Source: Clavibacter michiganensis subsp. tessellarius (GTDB lineage: Bacteria > Actinomycetota > Actinomycetes > Actinomycetales > Microbacteriaceae). Taken from it: a stretch of 64,000 bases of DNA. The first letter of the stretch is position 1, and each line of letters begins with the position of its first letter. Both the position numbers and the translations under genes were made by a program. Below, piece after piece: positions 17,197 through 25,925 of this stretch. The notes beneath the pieces were generated by a model. That model was not told the origin of the DNA. It was given only the letters and a program-made list of their open reading frames with translations, and did no database searches. Location of the stretch: the NCBI RefSeq assembly GCF_021922985.1, contig NZ_CP040788.1, positions 3,162,001 to 3,226,000 of the forward strand, written 5' to 3'.

Positions 17197-18456
17197 ATGA
17201 CCGACCCGACCCTTCAGTCTGCCCTCTCCTCGGCGTCGTCCCCCGCGCCGGGGGCGCCCCCGACGCCCGCGGCGCCCCCGCGGAGGCGCGTCGGCGTCGG
17301 CCTCGTGTCCGTCGGCTGGATGGGCCGACTGCACACCCGCGCGTACCGCGCCGTCCGCGAGCACTATCCGGAGCTGCCCGTGGACGTGCGCCTGGTCGCG
17401 GCCGCGGACCCCGACGACGGGGTCCGCGCGCACGCCCGCGACGTGCTCGGCTACGCGCGCACGAGCCCCGCGTACCGCGACGTGATCGGGGATCCCGAGG
17501 TCGACGTCGTCTCCATCTGCGCGCCCAACGCGCTCCACCGGGAGGTCGCGCTCGCCGCGGCGGAGGCGGGCAAGCCCTTCTGGATCGAGAAGCCCATGGG
17601 CCGCTCGGCCGCGGAGTCGCGCGACATCGCGCGCGCGGCCGCCGACGCCGGGCTCGTCACCGCCGTGGGCTTCAACTACCGGCACGCGCCCGCCGTGTCC
17701 CGGGCCCGTGAGCTCGTCCGCGGCGGCGCGATCGGGCGGGTCACGAACGTGCGCGTGCGGCTCCTCGCGGACTACTCCGCGGATCCGCTCGGCGCGCTCA
17801 CCTGGCGCTTCCGGCGCGACCGGGCCGGATCGGGGGTCCTGGGAGACCTGCTCTCGCACGGCGCCGACCTGGCGCAGCTCGTGGCCGGGCGGATCGCGTC
17901 GGTCACGGGCCTCACCGAGACGGTGATCCGCGAGCGGCCGCTCCCCACCTCGGCAGCGGCCGGGCACTTCTCCACGGGCTCGGCCGACCAGCCGCGCGGA
18001 CGGGTCGAGAACGAGGACATCGCGGCGGTGATCGGCCGGTTCGCGTCCGGCGCGGTCGTCACGCTCGAGGCCAGCCGCGTCGCCGTGGGACCGCGCGCCG
18101 AGTACGCCCTCGAGGTCCACGGCACCACGGGCTCGCTCCGCTGGGACTTCGCGCGCCTCAACGAGCTGCAGCTCGCGGACGACCCCAGCGGCTACCGCAC
18201 CGTGATGGCCGGACCCGGCTTCGGCGACTTCGCGCGCTTCCAGCCGGGCGCCGGCACGGGCATGGGCTTCGACGACCTGAAGACCATCGAGGCGCAGCTG
18301 TTCCTCCGCTCGGTGCTCGAGGGGCGGCAGCTCGCGCCGTCGGCGGCCGACGCCTGGGCGGCCGCGGAGATCGTCGACGCGGTCGAGCGCAGCGACGCGA
18401 GCGGATCCTGGGAGGCCGTCGCCGAGGTCGAGGGGGCCACGACCTACGACGCGTGA
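17197..18456 (+). CDS. Gfo/Idh/MocA-family oxidoreductase
   Basis: A 419-residue NAD(P)-dependent sugar dehydrogenase. After a low-complexity Pro/Ala leader, the Rossmann fold starts at VGLVSVGWMGRLHTRAY (about residues 30-46), with the EKP-type motif FWIEKPMG and the catalytic-region HGADLAQLVAG; the C-terminal half is the MocA beta-sheet domain. The family includes inositol and scyllo-inositol dehydrogenases. Divergent from the inositol-type transporter over a shared inverted repeat and convergent with iolG, it probably oxidises or epimerises an inositol isomer. The exact substrate cannot be read from sequence. Confidence 0.82.
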   Translation: MTDPTLQSALSSASSPAPGAPPTPAAPPRRRVGVGLVSVGWMGRLHTRAYRAVREHYPELPVDVRLVAAADPDDGVRAHARDVLGYARTSPAYRDVIGDPEVDVVSICAPNALHREVALAAAEAGKPFWIEKPMGRSAAESRDIARAAADAGLVTAVGFNYRHAPAVSRARELVRGGAIGRVTNVRVRLLADYSADPLGALTWRFRRDRAGSGVLGDLLSHGADLAQLVAGRIASVTGLTETVIRERPLPTSAAAGHFSTGSADQPRGRVENEDIAAVIGRFASGAVVTLEASRVAVGPRAEYALEVHGTTGSLRWDFARLNELQLADDPSGYRTVMAGPGFGDFARFQPGAGTGMGFDDLKTIEAQLFLRSVLEGRQLAPSAADAWAAAEIVDAVERSDASGSWEAVAEVEGATTYDA

Positions 18457-18492
18457 CGCGGTGCCCGCCGCGCGCTGCCGGCCGCGCCCGGG

Positions 18493-18538
18493 TCAGGCCG
18501 CGCCCGGTCAGAGCGCGCCGGGATCAGAGCGCGACCGG
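18493..18538 (-). repeat. Three imperfect 15-16 bp repeats at the 3' end of iolG
   Basis: TCAGGCCGCGCCCGG (18493), TCAGAGCGCGCCGGG (18508) and TCAGAGCGCGACCGG (18524) follow one another with periods of 15 and 16. The third holds the iolG stop codon, so the end of the gene looks locally duplicated. Confidence 0.6.
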
Positions 18539-19531
18539 CACCGCCACCCGCTCGACGGCCGAGCGCTGCGCGGCGTCGGCGAGCACGAGCGCCGCGCGGC
18601 CGTCCTCGAACGTGGGGCTGTCGGACTCCTCGCCGCGGGCCAGGCGGATGAAGGCGCGCAGCTCCGCGACGTACGCGGCGGCGTAGCGCTCGAGGAAGAA
18701 GTCCTGGTAGGGCGGCTTGCCTTCGACGCTCGTCGCGGTCGAGACGCTGACGAGGCTCGTGAGCGCGTTCGCGACCTGGAGGGATCCGCGCGAGCCGAAC
18801 GCCTCGATCCGCTGGTCGTAGCCGACCGCGCTGTGCCGCGAGTTCGTGATGACCACGAGCGCGCCGGTGGAGGCCCGGAGCGTCACGACGGCCGTGTCGA
18901 AGTCGCCGTGCTCGCGGGCGCCGGGGTCGAAGGTCGTGGATCCCGTCGCCTGCACCTCGACGATGTCCGGCAGGAAGAAGCGCGCCATGTCGAGGTCGTG
19001 GATGGTCATGTCGCGGAAGATCCCGCCCGAGACGCCCACGTACGCGGCGGGCGGCGCGGACGGGTCGCGGCTCACGATCGAGAGCTGCTCCAGCTCGCCG
19101 ACCTCGCCGGCCGCCACGCGGGCGCGCGCCTCCGCGAAGGCCGGGTCGAACCGCCGGTTGAAGCCGAGCGCGACGGGCACGCCGGCGGAGCGCACGCGGG
19201 GGAGGAGCGCGTCGACCCGGGCGATGTCGAGGTCGATGGGCTTCTCGCAGAGCACGGGCAGGCCGTGGTCGATCGCCGCGGCGATGAGGTCGACGTGCGT
19301 GGGCGTGGGCGACGCGATGAGCACGGCGTCGACGCCGCCGGACGCCATCATCTCGGCCGCGTCCGCGGTGACCCGGCCGCCGAGGCGCGCGGAGAGCGCG
19401 TGGGCGCCGTCGACGAAGGGGTCGCAGATCCAGGAGAGCTCGGCATCCGGGTCCGCGGCGATGTTCGCGGCGTGGACCTGGCCGATGCGGCCGGTGCCGA
19501 TCAGGCCGAAGCGCAGGGGGGTCGTGGTCAT
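18524..19531 (-). CDS. iolG: Inositol 2-dehydrogenase
   Basis: The 335-residue protein oxidises myo-inositol to scyllo-inosose with NAD+, the entry step of the pathway. It has FGLIGTGRIGQVHAANI (residues 8-24), the conserved PVLCEKPIDLD motif, GFNRRFDPAF, and the catalytic Asp/His pair in FRDMTIHDLDMARF. This set is characteristic of IolG within the Gfo/Idh/MocA family. It is followed on the - strand by nothing of the pathway but is preceded by an IolE-like gene 65 bp upstream, so iolE-iolG form a small operon. Three repeats of its own terminal sequence follow the stop. Confidence 0.88.
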   Translation of the reverse strand: MTTTPLRFGLIGTGRIGQVHAANIAADPDAELSWICDPFVDGAHALSARLGGRVTADAAEMMASGGVDAVLIASPTPTHVDLIAAAIDHGLPVLCEKPIDLDIARVDALLPRVRSAGVPVALGFNRRFDPAFAEARARVAAGEVGELEQLSIVSRDPSAPPAAYVGVSGGIFRDMTIHDLDMARFFLPDIVEVQATGSTTFDPGAREHGDFDTAVVTLRASTGALVVITNSRHSAVGYDQRIEAFGSRGSLQVANALTSLVSVSTATSVEGKPPYQDFFLERYAAAYVAELRAFIRLARGEESDSPTFEDGRAALVLADAAQRSAVERVAVPVAL

Positions 19532-19596
19532 GGCGGCGTCCTCGTGTCTCGTGGTGGTCGTGCGCGCGGGGGCGCGGGGCGGATCGGGCGGGCGGC

Positions 19597-20514
19597 TCAG
19601 GCCCAGGTGCGGAGCGCCTCGCGGTTGACCCGCTGGTCCTCCGTGCGCTCGGCCCGGAAGCGGCGGATGTCGGCGTCGGGGGCGTTGAGCACGTCCTGCT
19701 CCACGACGATCCAGCCGTCGTAGCCCTGCGCCTCGATCGCGGTCATGACGCTCGCGAGGTCGACGTCGCCGCGGCCGAACGCCGCGAACGCGCCCGAGGA
19801 CCAGACCTCGCGCATGCCGCCGCCGGCCGCGAGCACGCGCCGGAGCTCGGTGCCGTCGACGTCCTTGAGGTGCAGGTGGGTGATCCGCGACCCCCAGCGC
19901 GCGACGGCCGCGACCGGGTCGCCGCCCGCGATGACGAGGTGGCCGGTGTCGAGCGTGAGGCCCACGTCGACCGCGTCGAGGAAGCGGTCGACCTCGGCGG
20001 GCGACTCCACGAACGTGCCGGCGTGGTGGTGGAAGGTCGGCTCGAAGCCCGCGGCGCGCGTGATCCCGGCGGCGCGCGCGGTGTTGCGGACGAGCCGCGA
20101 CCAGGCCGCGTCGTCGAGCGGGTCGGCCTCGGCGCCACGGCCCGGGGCGGCGGCGCGCACCGCGGATCCGGCGTCGGCGAGCGTGGGCAGCGGCAGGCGC
20201 GCCGGTCCCGCCTCGGACGCCTCCTGGAAGACGCGGAGCGAGGCGTGCAGCTCCGGGAGGGACGCCTCGAACGCGTCGTCGTCGGAGAGGGGGAGCTGGA
20301 TCCAGCCGCCCGCGAGCTCGAGGCCGGCGCCCGCGAGCCGGTCGCGGAGCTCGCGTCCGCGGCCGAGGTAGCCGACGGGGCCGAGGTCGATGCCCGAGTA
20401 CCCGGTCTCCGCGAGCGCCTCCACCATGTCGTCGGGCGTCACGACCTCGGCGCCCTCGGGCGTCAGCTCGAACACTCCGAAGCTCACGGGCGCGCCGGCG
20501 ACGGTCGCCCTCAC
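19597..20514 (-). CDS. IolE-like sugar phosphate isomerase/epimerase (probable inosose dehydratase)
   Basis: A 305-residue TIM barrel starting VRATVAGAPVSFGVFE. Metal ligands of the fold are visible in FEPTFHHHAGTF, LTLDTGHLVIAGG, THLHLKDVDG and WIVVEQDVL. IolE removes water from scyllo-inosose to give the diketone used by IolD, and iolE is otherwise missing from the window, so this gene directly upstream of iolG is the best candidate. The start I use is GTG at 20514; its GTGA overlaps the stop of a 26-codon upstream frame. The ribosome site is weak (GCGGA). Confidence 0.72.
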   Translation of the reverse strand: MRATVAGAPVSFGVFELTPEGAEVVTPDDMVEALAETGYSGIDLGPVGYLGRGRELRDRLAGAGLELAGGWIQLPLSDDDAFEASLPELHASLRVFQEASEAGPARLPLPTLADAGSAVRAAAPGRGAEADPLDDAAWSRLVRNTARAAGITRAAGFEPTFHHHAGTFVESPAEVDRFLDAVDVGLTLDTGHLVIAGGDPVAAVARWGSRITHLHLKDVDGTELRRVLAAGGGMREVWSSGAFAAFGRGDVDLASVMTAIEAQGYDGWIVVEQDVLNAPDADIRRFRAERTEDQRVNREALRTWA

Positions 20515-20591
20515 TCCGCGGATCCCGCGGGTCGGGTCGGGGAGGTCGGGGAGGCCGCGGGTGCGGCGGGGGTGGTGCGGGTCTGGACCAT
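20511..20591 (-). CDS. Possible 26-residue leader peptide before the IolE-like gene
   Basis: A mini-ORF from ATG 20591 reads MVQTRTTPAAPAASPTSPT and ends with TGA overlapping the GTG start of the IolE-like gene. GGAGCAG lies upstream, somewhat far. A coupled leader would explain the poor ribosome site of the main gene. The composition is low complexity and the ORF could be chance. Confidence 0.25.
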   Translation of the reverse strand: MVQTRTTPAAPAASPTSPTRPAGSAE

Positions 20592-20804
20592 GCGTCGTCG
20601 CACTGCTCCTCGGGCCGTCGAGCGCGGATGTTTGTCCTGACGATAGTACGTGGTGCGGCGGCTCCGCCATCGTCCGATCCGCACCGCGCGCGTGCCCCGC
20701 GGCTGGCGTCCGGGCGCCCTGCGTGACGGGCGCATGACGACCGGGTGACGATCCGGTCGCGGCCTCCCGCCCGGCCCGCGGCCCGCCTACGCTCGCAGGA
20801 GGAT

Positions 20805-20818
20805 CCCCCATGTGGGGG
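20805..20818 (+). promoter_or_regulatory. Hairpin that puts the start codon of the nuclease gene in its loop
   Basis: CCCCC-ATGT-GGGGG; with the flanking T/A the stem is six GC-rich pairs and the four-base loop contains the ATG at 20810. AGGAGG sits seven bases before that ATG, partly inside the extended stem. It could control initiation or be a protein-binding palindrome. Confidence 0.45.
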
Positions 20819-22987
20819 AACCGCGACGCCGAGGGGGACGACGCCATGACCTGCACCGACACCGCACCCGCATCCGGATCCCGGGAGCGCCGATCGGGGC
20901 CGGCCCGCCGCATCGCCCGCCCGCTCGCCGTCGCGACGGCGCTGGCGCTCGGCCTCTCCGCGCTCGTCGCGGCGCCGGCCCAGGCCGCGACCGTCTCCAT
21001 CGCCGACGTGCAGGGCACCGGCAGCGCGACCCCGTTCGCGGGGAAGGCCGTCACCGTCGAGGGCGTCGTGACGGCCGACTACCGCGGGGCGAGCGGCTAC
21101 GCGGGGCTCGTGATCCAGACCCGCGGCTCCGGCGGGCCCGCCGACGCGACGCCCGGCGCCTCCGACGGGATCTTCGTCTACCTCGCGAGCGCGGACCCGT
21201 CCGTCGCGATCGGCGACCTCGTGCGCGTCACGGGCACCGCGTCCGAGCGCCAGGGCCAGACGCAGATCGCCGCGACCGCCACCGACCTCGTCGAGGCCGC
21301 CGTCGGCGTCCCGGCCGCGACCGCCCTGCCGGACACGCTCCGCGGCGCCGACCGCGAGTCGCTCGAGAGCATGCTCGTGACGCCCACGGGCGACTACCGC
21401 GTCGGATCCGCGCACCAGCTCGACACCTACGGCACCCTCTGGCTGAGCGCCGGCGCCGACCTGCCCGTCAAGGCCACCGATGTCGTGCGCCCGGGCGCCG
21501 AGGCCGACCGGATCGCCGCCGACAACCGCGCGCGCCGGCTCCTCCTCGACGACGGCTACAACATCCAGCTCACGAACGCGGCCTACCCCGCGGGCGCGAC
21601 GCAGCCGTACTACTCGGCCGACCGCGTCGTGCGGAACGGCGACGTCCCGGTCTTCCCGGCGACGCCCTACGTGCTCGCCTACGGCTTCGACGACTGGCGC
21701 CTCCAGCCCACGACGCCCCTCACCTCGCTCGACGCGGCCGGCCGCGTGCCGACCTTCACGAGCGCGGACCCGCGGCCCGCGTCCTCGCCCGAGGTGGGCG
21801 GCGACGTCCGCATCGCCGGGTTCAACGTCCTCAACTACTTCACGACGCTCGGCCAGCGCGGCGCCGCGACCGCGGAGGAGTTCCAGCGGCAGCGCGCCAA
21901 GATCGTCACGGCCATCACCGCCCTCGACGCGCAGGTCGTGACCCTGATGGAGATCGAGAACAGCACCCGCTTCGGCGAGCCGGCCGACACCGCCACGGCC
22001 GACCTCGTGCGCGGCCTCAACGACGCGGTCGGGAAGCCGGTGTGGGACTACGTGCGCACGCCCGCCGCGCTGCAGTCGACGCCGACCGACGAGATCCAGA
22101 ACGCGATCATCTACCGCACGGACGCCGTGACGCCCGTGGGCGCGGCCGCCACGCAGATCGACGAGACCGTGTGGGGCAACGCCCGCGAGCCGATCGCGCA
22201 GTCGTTCCGCGGCGGCGACCAGACCTTCACGGTGGTCGCGAACCACCTCAAGTCGAAGTCGGGCTCGGGCACGCAGCCGGCCGACGGCCAGGGCTTCTTC
22301 AACGCCGACCGGGTCGCGCAGGCGAAGGCCGTCGCGCGCTTCGCCGCCGAGCTGCAGGCGTCCAGCGGATCCGACCTCCTCTACCTCCTCGGCGACTTCA
22401 ACGCCTACTCGGAGGAGGACCCGATCCAGGTCCTCCGCGACGCGGGCTTCGTCGACCTGGTGCCCGCGAAGGCCCCCGGGGAGCGCACGTACTCGTTCGA
22501 CGGCGAGGTCGGATCCCTCGACCACGTGCTCGCGACGCGCACCGGCGCCGACCGCGTCACGGGAGTGGGCGTCTGGGACGTGAACGCGCCCGAGTGGGCC
22601 GCGCGCGAGTACGGCGGCGCCGCCACCGACGGATCCAGCGCCTTCCGCTCGAGCGACCACGACCCCGTGAAGGTCGGCCTCGACACCGTGCGCGACGCGT
22701 CGACCCTGGTCGGGTACGCCGACCGCCTCCTCGCCCGGAGCGGGCAGCCGGTGCGGTACTCCGTGGCGCTCGCCGCGGGCGCGACCGCGCCGACCGGCCG
22801 CGTGCAGGTCCTCGACCGGGGCCGCGCCATCGCCTCCGTCGACCTGACCGCCGCCGACGCGGGACGCGCCACCGTGACCCTGCCGCGCCTGTCCCGCGGC
22901 ATCCACCTGCTCACCGCGTCGTACGCCGGCGACTCCGCGGCGAAGGGCGCCAGCACGGTCTGGCCGTCGATCGTCCTCGTCTGGTAG
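20810..22987 (+). CDS. ExeM/NucH-type secreted endonuclease
   Basis: A 725-residue exported nuclease. A long basic N region leads into a signal peptide (LAVATALALGLSALVAAPAQA) with predicted cleavage after AQA. Next comes an OB-like NucH N-terminal domain (about 50-190), then an endonuclease/exonuclease/phosphatase domain (about 330-630) with VVTLMEIENST, ANHLKSKSG, YLLGDFNAY and the terminal SSDHDPVKV, and a C-terminal bacterial Ig-like domain. Such enzymes degrade extracellular DNA for phosphate or biofilm turnover. I start at ATG 20810 because AGGAGG is seven bases upstream; ATG 20846 behind GAGGGGG is the alternative and gives 713 residues. Confidence 0.85.
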   Translation: MWGNRDAEGDDAMTCTDTAPASGSRERRSGPARRIARPLAVATALALGLSALVAAPAQAATVSIADVQGTGSATPFAGKAVTVEGVVTADYRGASGYAGLVIQTRGSGGPADATPGASDGIFVYLASADPSVAIGDLVRVTGTASERQGQTQIAATATDLVEAAVGVPAATALPDTLRGADRESLESMLVTPTGDYRVGSAHQLDTYGTLWLSAGADLPVKATDVVRPGAEADRIAADNRARRLLLDDGYNIQLTNAAYPAGATQPYYSADRVVRNGDVPVFPATPYVLAYGFDDWRLQPTTPLTSLDAAGRVPTFTSADPRPASSPEVGGDVRIAGFNVLNYFTTLGQRGAATAEEFQRQRAKIVTAITALDAQVVTLMEIENSTRFGEPADTATADLVRGLNDAVGKPVWDYVRTPAALQSTPTDEIQNAIIYRTDAVTPVGAAATQIDETVWGNAREPIAQSFRGGDQTFTVVANHLKSKSGSGTQPADGQGFFNADRVAQAKAVARFAAELQASSGSDLLYLLGDFNAYSEEDPIQVLRDAGFVDLVPAKAPGERTYSFDGEVGSLDHVLATRTGADRVTGVGVWDVNAPEWAAREYGGAATDGSSAFRSSDHDPVKVGLDTVRDASTLVGYADRLLARSGQPVRYSVALAAGATAPTGRVQVLDRGRAIASVDLTAADAGRATVTLPRLSRGIHLLTASYAGDSAAKGASTVWPSIVLVW

Positions 22988-22995
22988 ACCGTCGG

Positions 22996-23036
22996 CCGGG
23001 CGGGACCCGCGTGGAATGCGCGCGGGTCCCGCCCGG
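22996..23036 (+). terminator. Terminator hairpin after the nuclease gene
   Basis: CCGGGCGGGACCCGCG pairs perfectly over 16 bp with its complement at 23021-23036 around a 9-base loop, directly after the stop codon. Confidence 0.8.
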
Positions 23037-23080
23037 TTGGACCCCCTGACCGCACGAGCGACACGAGAAGAGGACGCACC

Positions 23081-23482
23081 ATGGCCACCACCGAGCTCAC
23101 CGCAGAGAACTTCGAGAGCATCGTCGACTCCAACGGCATCGTCGTCGTCGACTTCTGGGCCGACTGGTGCGGCCCCTGCAAGCAGTTCGCCCCCGTCTTC
23201 GACAAGTCGAGCGAGAAGCACGCCGACATCGTCCACGGCAAGGTCGACACCGAGGCGCAGCAGTTCCTCGCGCAGCAGGCGAACATCTCCGCCATCCCCA
23301 CGCTCATGATCTTCAAGGACCAGACCCTCATCTTCAGCCAGGCCGGCGCGCTGCCCGCCCCCGCGCTCGAGTCCCTCATCGAGGAGGTGCGCGCCGTCGA
23401 CGTGGCCGCCCTCAAGGAGCAGGCCGCCGCCGAGGCCGCGCAGGCGACGCCCGGCGCGAGCGCGGACCCGACCGCCATCTGA
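23081..23482 (+). CDS. Thioredoxin
   Basis: The 133-residue protein is a thioredoxin with active site WCGPCK at residues 29-34, preceded by VVVDFWAD, and the cis-Pro loop [10 protein letters not shown]. It reduces protein disulfides in the cytoplasm. A 30-residue Ala-rich C-terminal extension makes it slightly longer than the usual 105-110 residues. It has its own terminators on both sides and so is a single-gene unit. GAAGAGGA supplies the ribosome site. Confidence 0.95.
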   Translation: MATTELTAENFESIVDSNGIVVVDFWADWCGPCKQFAPVFDKSSEKHADIVHGKVDTEAQQFLAQQANISAIPTLMIFKDQTLIFSQAGALPAPALESLIEEVRAVDVAALKEQAAAEAAQATPGASADPTAI

Positions 23483-23500
23483 TCCCGCCCGATCCGCTCC

Positions 23501-23531
23501 GACGGCCCCTCCCCACCCGGGAGGGGCCGTC
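23501..23531 (+). terminator. Terminator hairpin after thioredoxin
   Basis: GACGGCCCCTCCC pairs with GGGAGGGGCCGTC (13 bp) around a CACCC loop, 19 bp after the thioredoxin stop. Confidence 0.8.
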
Positions 23532-23592
23532 GTCGTCCCGAGCCCCCGCACCGCCCCCGTCCGCACCGGGGGCCCCGGATACGATTGCCCCG

Positions 23593-25479
23593 ATGACCTC
23601 CACCCCTCCCGCTCCTGCCGACGCCGCGCCGTCGTCCCCCGCGCTGGCCCCCGCCCTCGAGCGCCTCGGCACGGTCTTCGGGTACGACGCGTTCCGCGGC
23701 GACCAGCAGGAGATCGTCGAGCACGTCATCGGCGGCGGCGACGCCCTGGTGCTCATGCCCACGGGCGGCGGCAAGTCGCTCTGCTACCAGATCCCGAGCC
23801 TCGTGCGGGCGGGCACGGGCGTCGTCATCTCGCCGCTCATCGCGCTCATGCAGGACCAGGTCGACGCGCTCCGGGCGGTCGGCGTCAAGGCCGCGTTCCT
23901 CAACTCCACGCAGGACCTCGAGACCAGCCGCGAGGTCGAGCGCGCGCTCCTCGCGGGCGACCTCGACCTGCTCTACCTCGCGCCCGAGCGCCTCATCCTC
24001 GACCGGATGGGGCGCCTGCTCGACGAGGCGCCCATCGCCCTCTTCGCCATCGATGAGGCGCACTGCGTCTCCCAATGGGGCCACGACTTCCGCAAGGACT
24101 ACCTCGCGCTCTCCATGCTCCAGGAGCGCTGGCCCGACGTGCCGCGCATCGCGCTCACCGCGACGGCCAACGAGGCCACGCACGCCGACATCACTGCGCG
24201 CCTGGGCCTCCAGGACGCGCGCCACTTCGTCTCCTCGTTCGACCGGCCGAACATCCGCTACCGCATCGTGCCCAAGGCGGAACCGCGCAAGCAGCTGGTC
24301 GACCTCATCCGGAACGAGCACGCGGGCGACGCGGGCATCGTCTACTGCCTGTCGCGGAAGACCGTGGAGCAGACCGCGGAGGCGCTGAACAAGCAGGGCA
24401 TCACGGCGCTGCCGTACCACGCGGGCCTCGACGCGGCCGTCCGCCAGCGCAACCAGGCGCGCTTCCTCCGCGAGGACGGCATCGTCATGTGCGCCACCAT
24501 CGCGTTCGGCATGGGCATCGACAAGCCCGACGTGCGCTTCGTCGCCCACATCGACCTGCCGAAGTCCATCGAGGGCTACTACCAGGAGACCGGGCGCGCG
24601 GGCCGCGACGGGCTGCCGTCCACCGCGTGGCTCGCCTACGGCCTGCAGGACGTGGTGCAGCAGCGCCGCATGATCGACCAGTCCGAGGGCGACGCGCAGC
24701 ACCGCCGGCGGCTCTCCCAGCACCTCGACGCGATGCTCGCCCTCTGCGAGACCGTCGGCTGCCGCCGCGTGCAGCTCCTCCGCTACTTCGGCGAGGAGAC
24801 GGGTCCGTGCGGCAACTGCGACACGTGCCTCGAGCCCGTCGAGACGTGGGACGCCACGGTGCCGTCGCAGAAGCTGCTGTCCACCATCGTGCGGCTGCAG
24901 CGCGAGCGGAACCAGCGCTTCGGGGCCGCGCACCTCATCGACATCCTGCTCGGCAACGAGACCGACCGCGTGCGCCAGCAGGGCCACGACCAGCTCACCA
25001 CGTTCGGCATCGGCGGCGAGCTCACCGACGTGCAGTGGCGCGGCGTCGTCCGCCAGCTGCTCGCCCAGGGCCTCCTCGGCGTGAGCGACGACGGCTACGG
25101 CACCCTCGTCATCACGGCGGGCAGCGGCGACGTGCTCACGGGCGCCCGGAAGGTGCCCATGCGGCAGGAGCCCGAGCGCATCGTGCGCGGCCGCGGCACC
25201 CGCACCACCCGGGCCAAGGGCGGCCAGGTGGTCGACCTGCCGGAGGAGGCGCAGGGGCTCTTCGAGGCCCTCCGCGCCTGGCGCTCGGAGCAGGCGAAGG
25301 AGCAGGGCGTGCCCGCGTACGTGGTGTTCGCCGACGTCACCCTGCGCGAGGTCGCCACGGTGCGCCCGCAGGACCTCGGGCAGCTCGCCGGCATCACGGG
25401 CGTGGGCCAGAAGAAGCTCGACACCTACGGCGAGGGGCTCCTCGCGGTGGTGCGTGCGGAGGGCACCGCGGCCGACTGA
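23593..25479 (+). CDS. recQ: ATP-dependent DNA helicase RecQ
   Basis: A 628-residue 3'-5' helicase of recombination and fork repair. The helicase core has [13 protein letters not shown], Walker [13 protein letters not shown] (about 53-64), [16 protein letters not shown] (the DEAH box and aromatic-rich loop), and motif VI in [11 protein letters not shown]. The RecQ-C zinc site is seen in CGNCDTC near 413, followed by a winged-helix RQC domain. A C-terminal HRDC domain (about 545-628) contains [11 protein letters not shown] and [12 protein letters not shown]. The ATG at 23593 follows the thioredoxin terminator and gives a normal-length N terminus. Confidence 0.96.
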   Translation: MTSTPPAPADAAPSSPALAPALERLGTVFGYDAFRGDQQEIVEHVIGGGDALVLMPTGGGKSLCYQIPSLVRAGTGVVISPLIALMQDQVDALRAVGVKAAFLNSTQDLETSREVERALLAGDLDLLYLAPERLILDRMGRLLDEAPIALFAIDEAHCVSQWGHDFRKDYLALSMLQERWPDVPRIALTATANEATHADITARLGLQDARHFVSSFDRPNIRYRIVPKAEPRKQLVDLIRNEHAGDAGIVYCLSRKTVEQTAEALNKQGITALPYHAGLDAAVRQRNQARFLREDGIVMCATIAFGMGIDKPDVRFVAHIDLPKSIEGYYQETGRAGRDGLPSTAWLAYGLQDVVQQRRMIDQSEGDAQHRRRLSQHLDAMLALCETVGCRRVQLLRYFGEETGPCGNCDTCLEPVETWDATVPSQKLLSTIVRLQRERNQRFGAAHLIDILLGNETDRVRQQGHDQLTTFGIGGELTDVQWRGVVRQLLAQGLLGVSDDGYGTLVITAGSGDVLTGARKVPMRQEPERIVRGRGTRTTRAKGGQVVDLPEEAQGLFEALRAWRSEQAKEQGVPAYVVFADVTLREVATVRPQDLGQLAGITGVGQKKLDTYGEGLLAVVRAEGTAAD

Positions 25480-25530
25480 GCCGCGGGATCGGCCGCCCGC
25501 GGGTCGCCTCGCCGACGGTGACGCACCGCC

Positions 25531-25558
25531 CCCGATCCGCATGAGGCCGGGGATCGGG
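25531..25558 (+). terminator. Probable recQ terminator
   Basis: CCCGATCC and GGATCGGG form an 8-bp stem with a 12-base loop, 51 bp after the recQ stop. Confidence 0.5.
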
Positions 25559-25644
25559 CCGCGCGGCCGGGGAGGCGCCCGGGGGAGAGTGACCCGGTCC
25601 CGAGCCTCGAGGGCTGCGGGACCGAGCCGCGCACACGACCGACT

Positions 25645-25697
25645 TTTACCCGAAGACCGGTCCGGCGCTGGCGGGACAGCTCACCCGAAGAGCTGTC
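25645..25697. other. Repeated ACCCGAAGA motif with stem-loop
   Basis: ACCCGAAGA occurs at about 25648 and again at 25683, 35 bp apart. The second copy is the loop of a perfect 8-bp stem, GACAGCTC/GAGCTGTC (25675-25697). It may be a leader or small-RNA element; I cannot match it to a known RNA family. Confidence 0.35.
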
Positions 25698-25852
25698 GCC
25701 GTTGCCCACGATCGTACTGGTCCGTCCGCGGGGCCCGGCGCGGGTTGTGGGGAGTCGACGATGGCGCTAGCGGAGCGTGCAAGCGCCGGCCGGCGCTCGG
25801 TCGCGCTCGTGTAAACAGCGTGTAACAGGAGGCCGCAGACGCTTCATCCCCA

Positions 25853-25888
25853 TTGCCAACACCTGCTGGCGTATTTGTAATATGTCAC
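25853..25888 (+). promoter_or_regulatory. Promoter and GTAATATGTCAC operator of the GH127/peptide operon
   Basis: TAATAT at 25878-25883 is a good -10 box, with TTGCCA 19 bp upstream as a possible -35. The 12-mer GTAATATGTCAC (25877-25888) covers the -10 and is identical, inverted, to the site at 37145-37156. It is an imperfect palindrome (GTrAyATrTyAC). A repressor here would block the promoter. Confidence 0.72.
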
Positions 25889-25925
25889 CTACCACCGGCT
25901 GCCCGAGGCCGGGCGAGGGAGCGAG

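Larger units (their letters stand above)
25480..25925. other. 446-bp gene-free region between recQ and the extensin operon
   Basis: It contains a recQ terminator candidate (25531-25558), a stem-loop with a repeated ACCCGAAGA motif (25645-25697) and the promoter/operator of the GH127 operon (25853-25888). The stretch 25630-25900 is lower in GC than its surroundings. No supported ORF. Confidence 0.6.
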
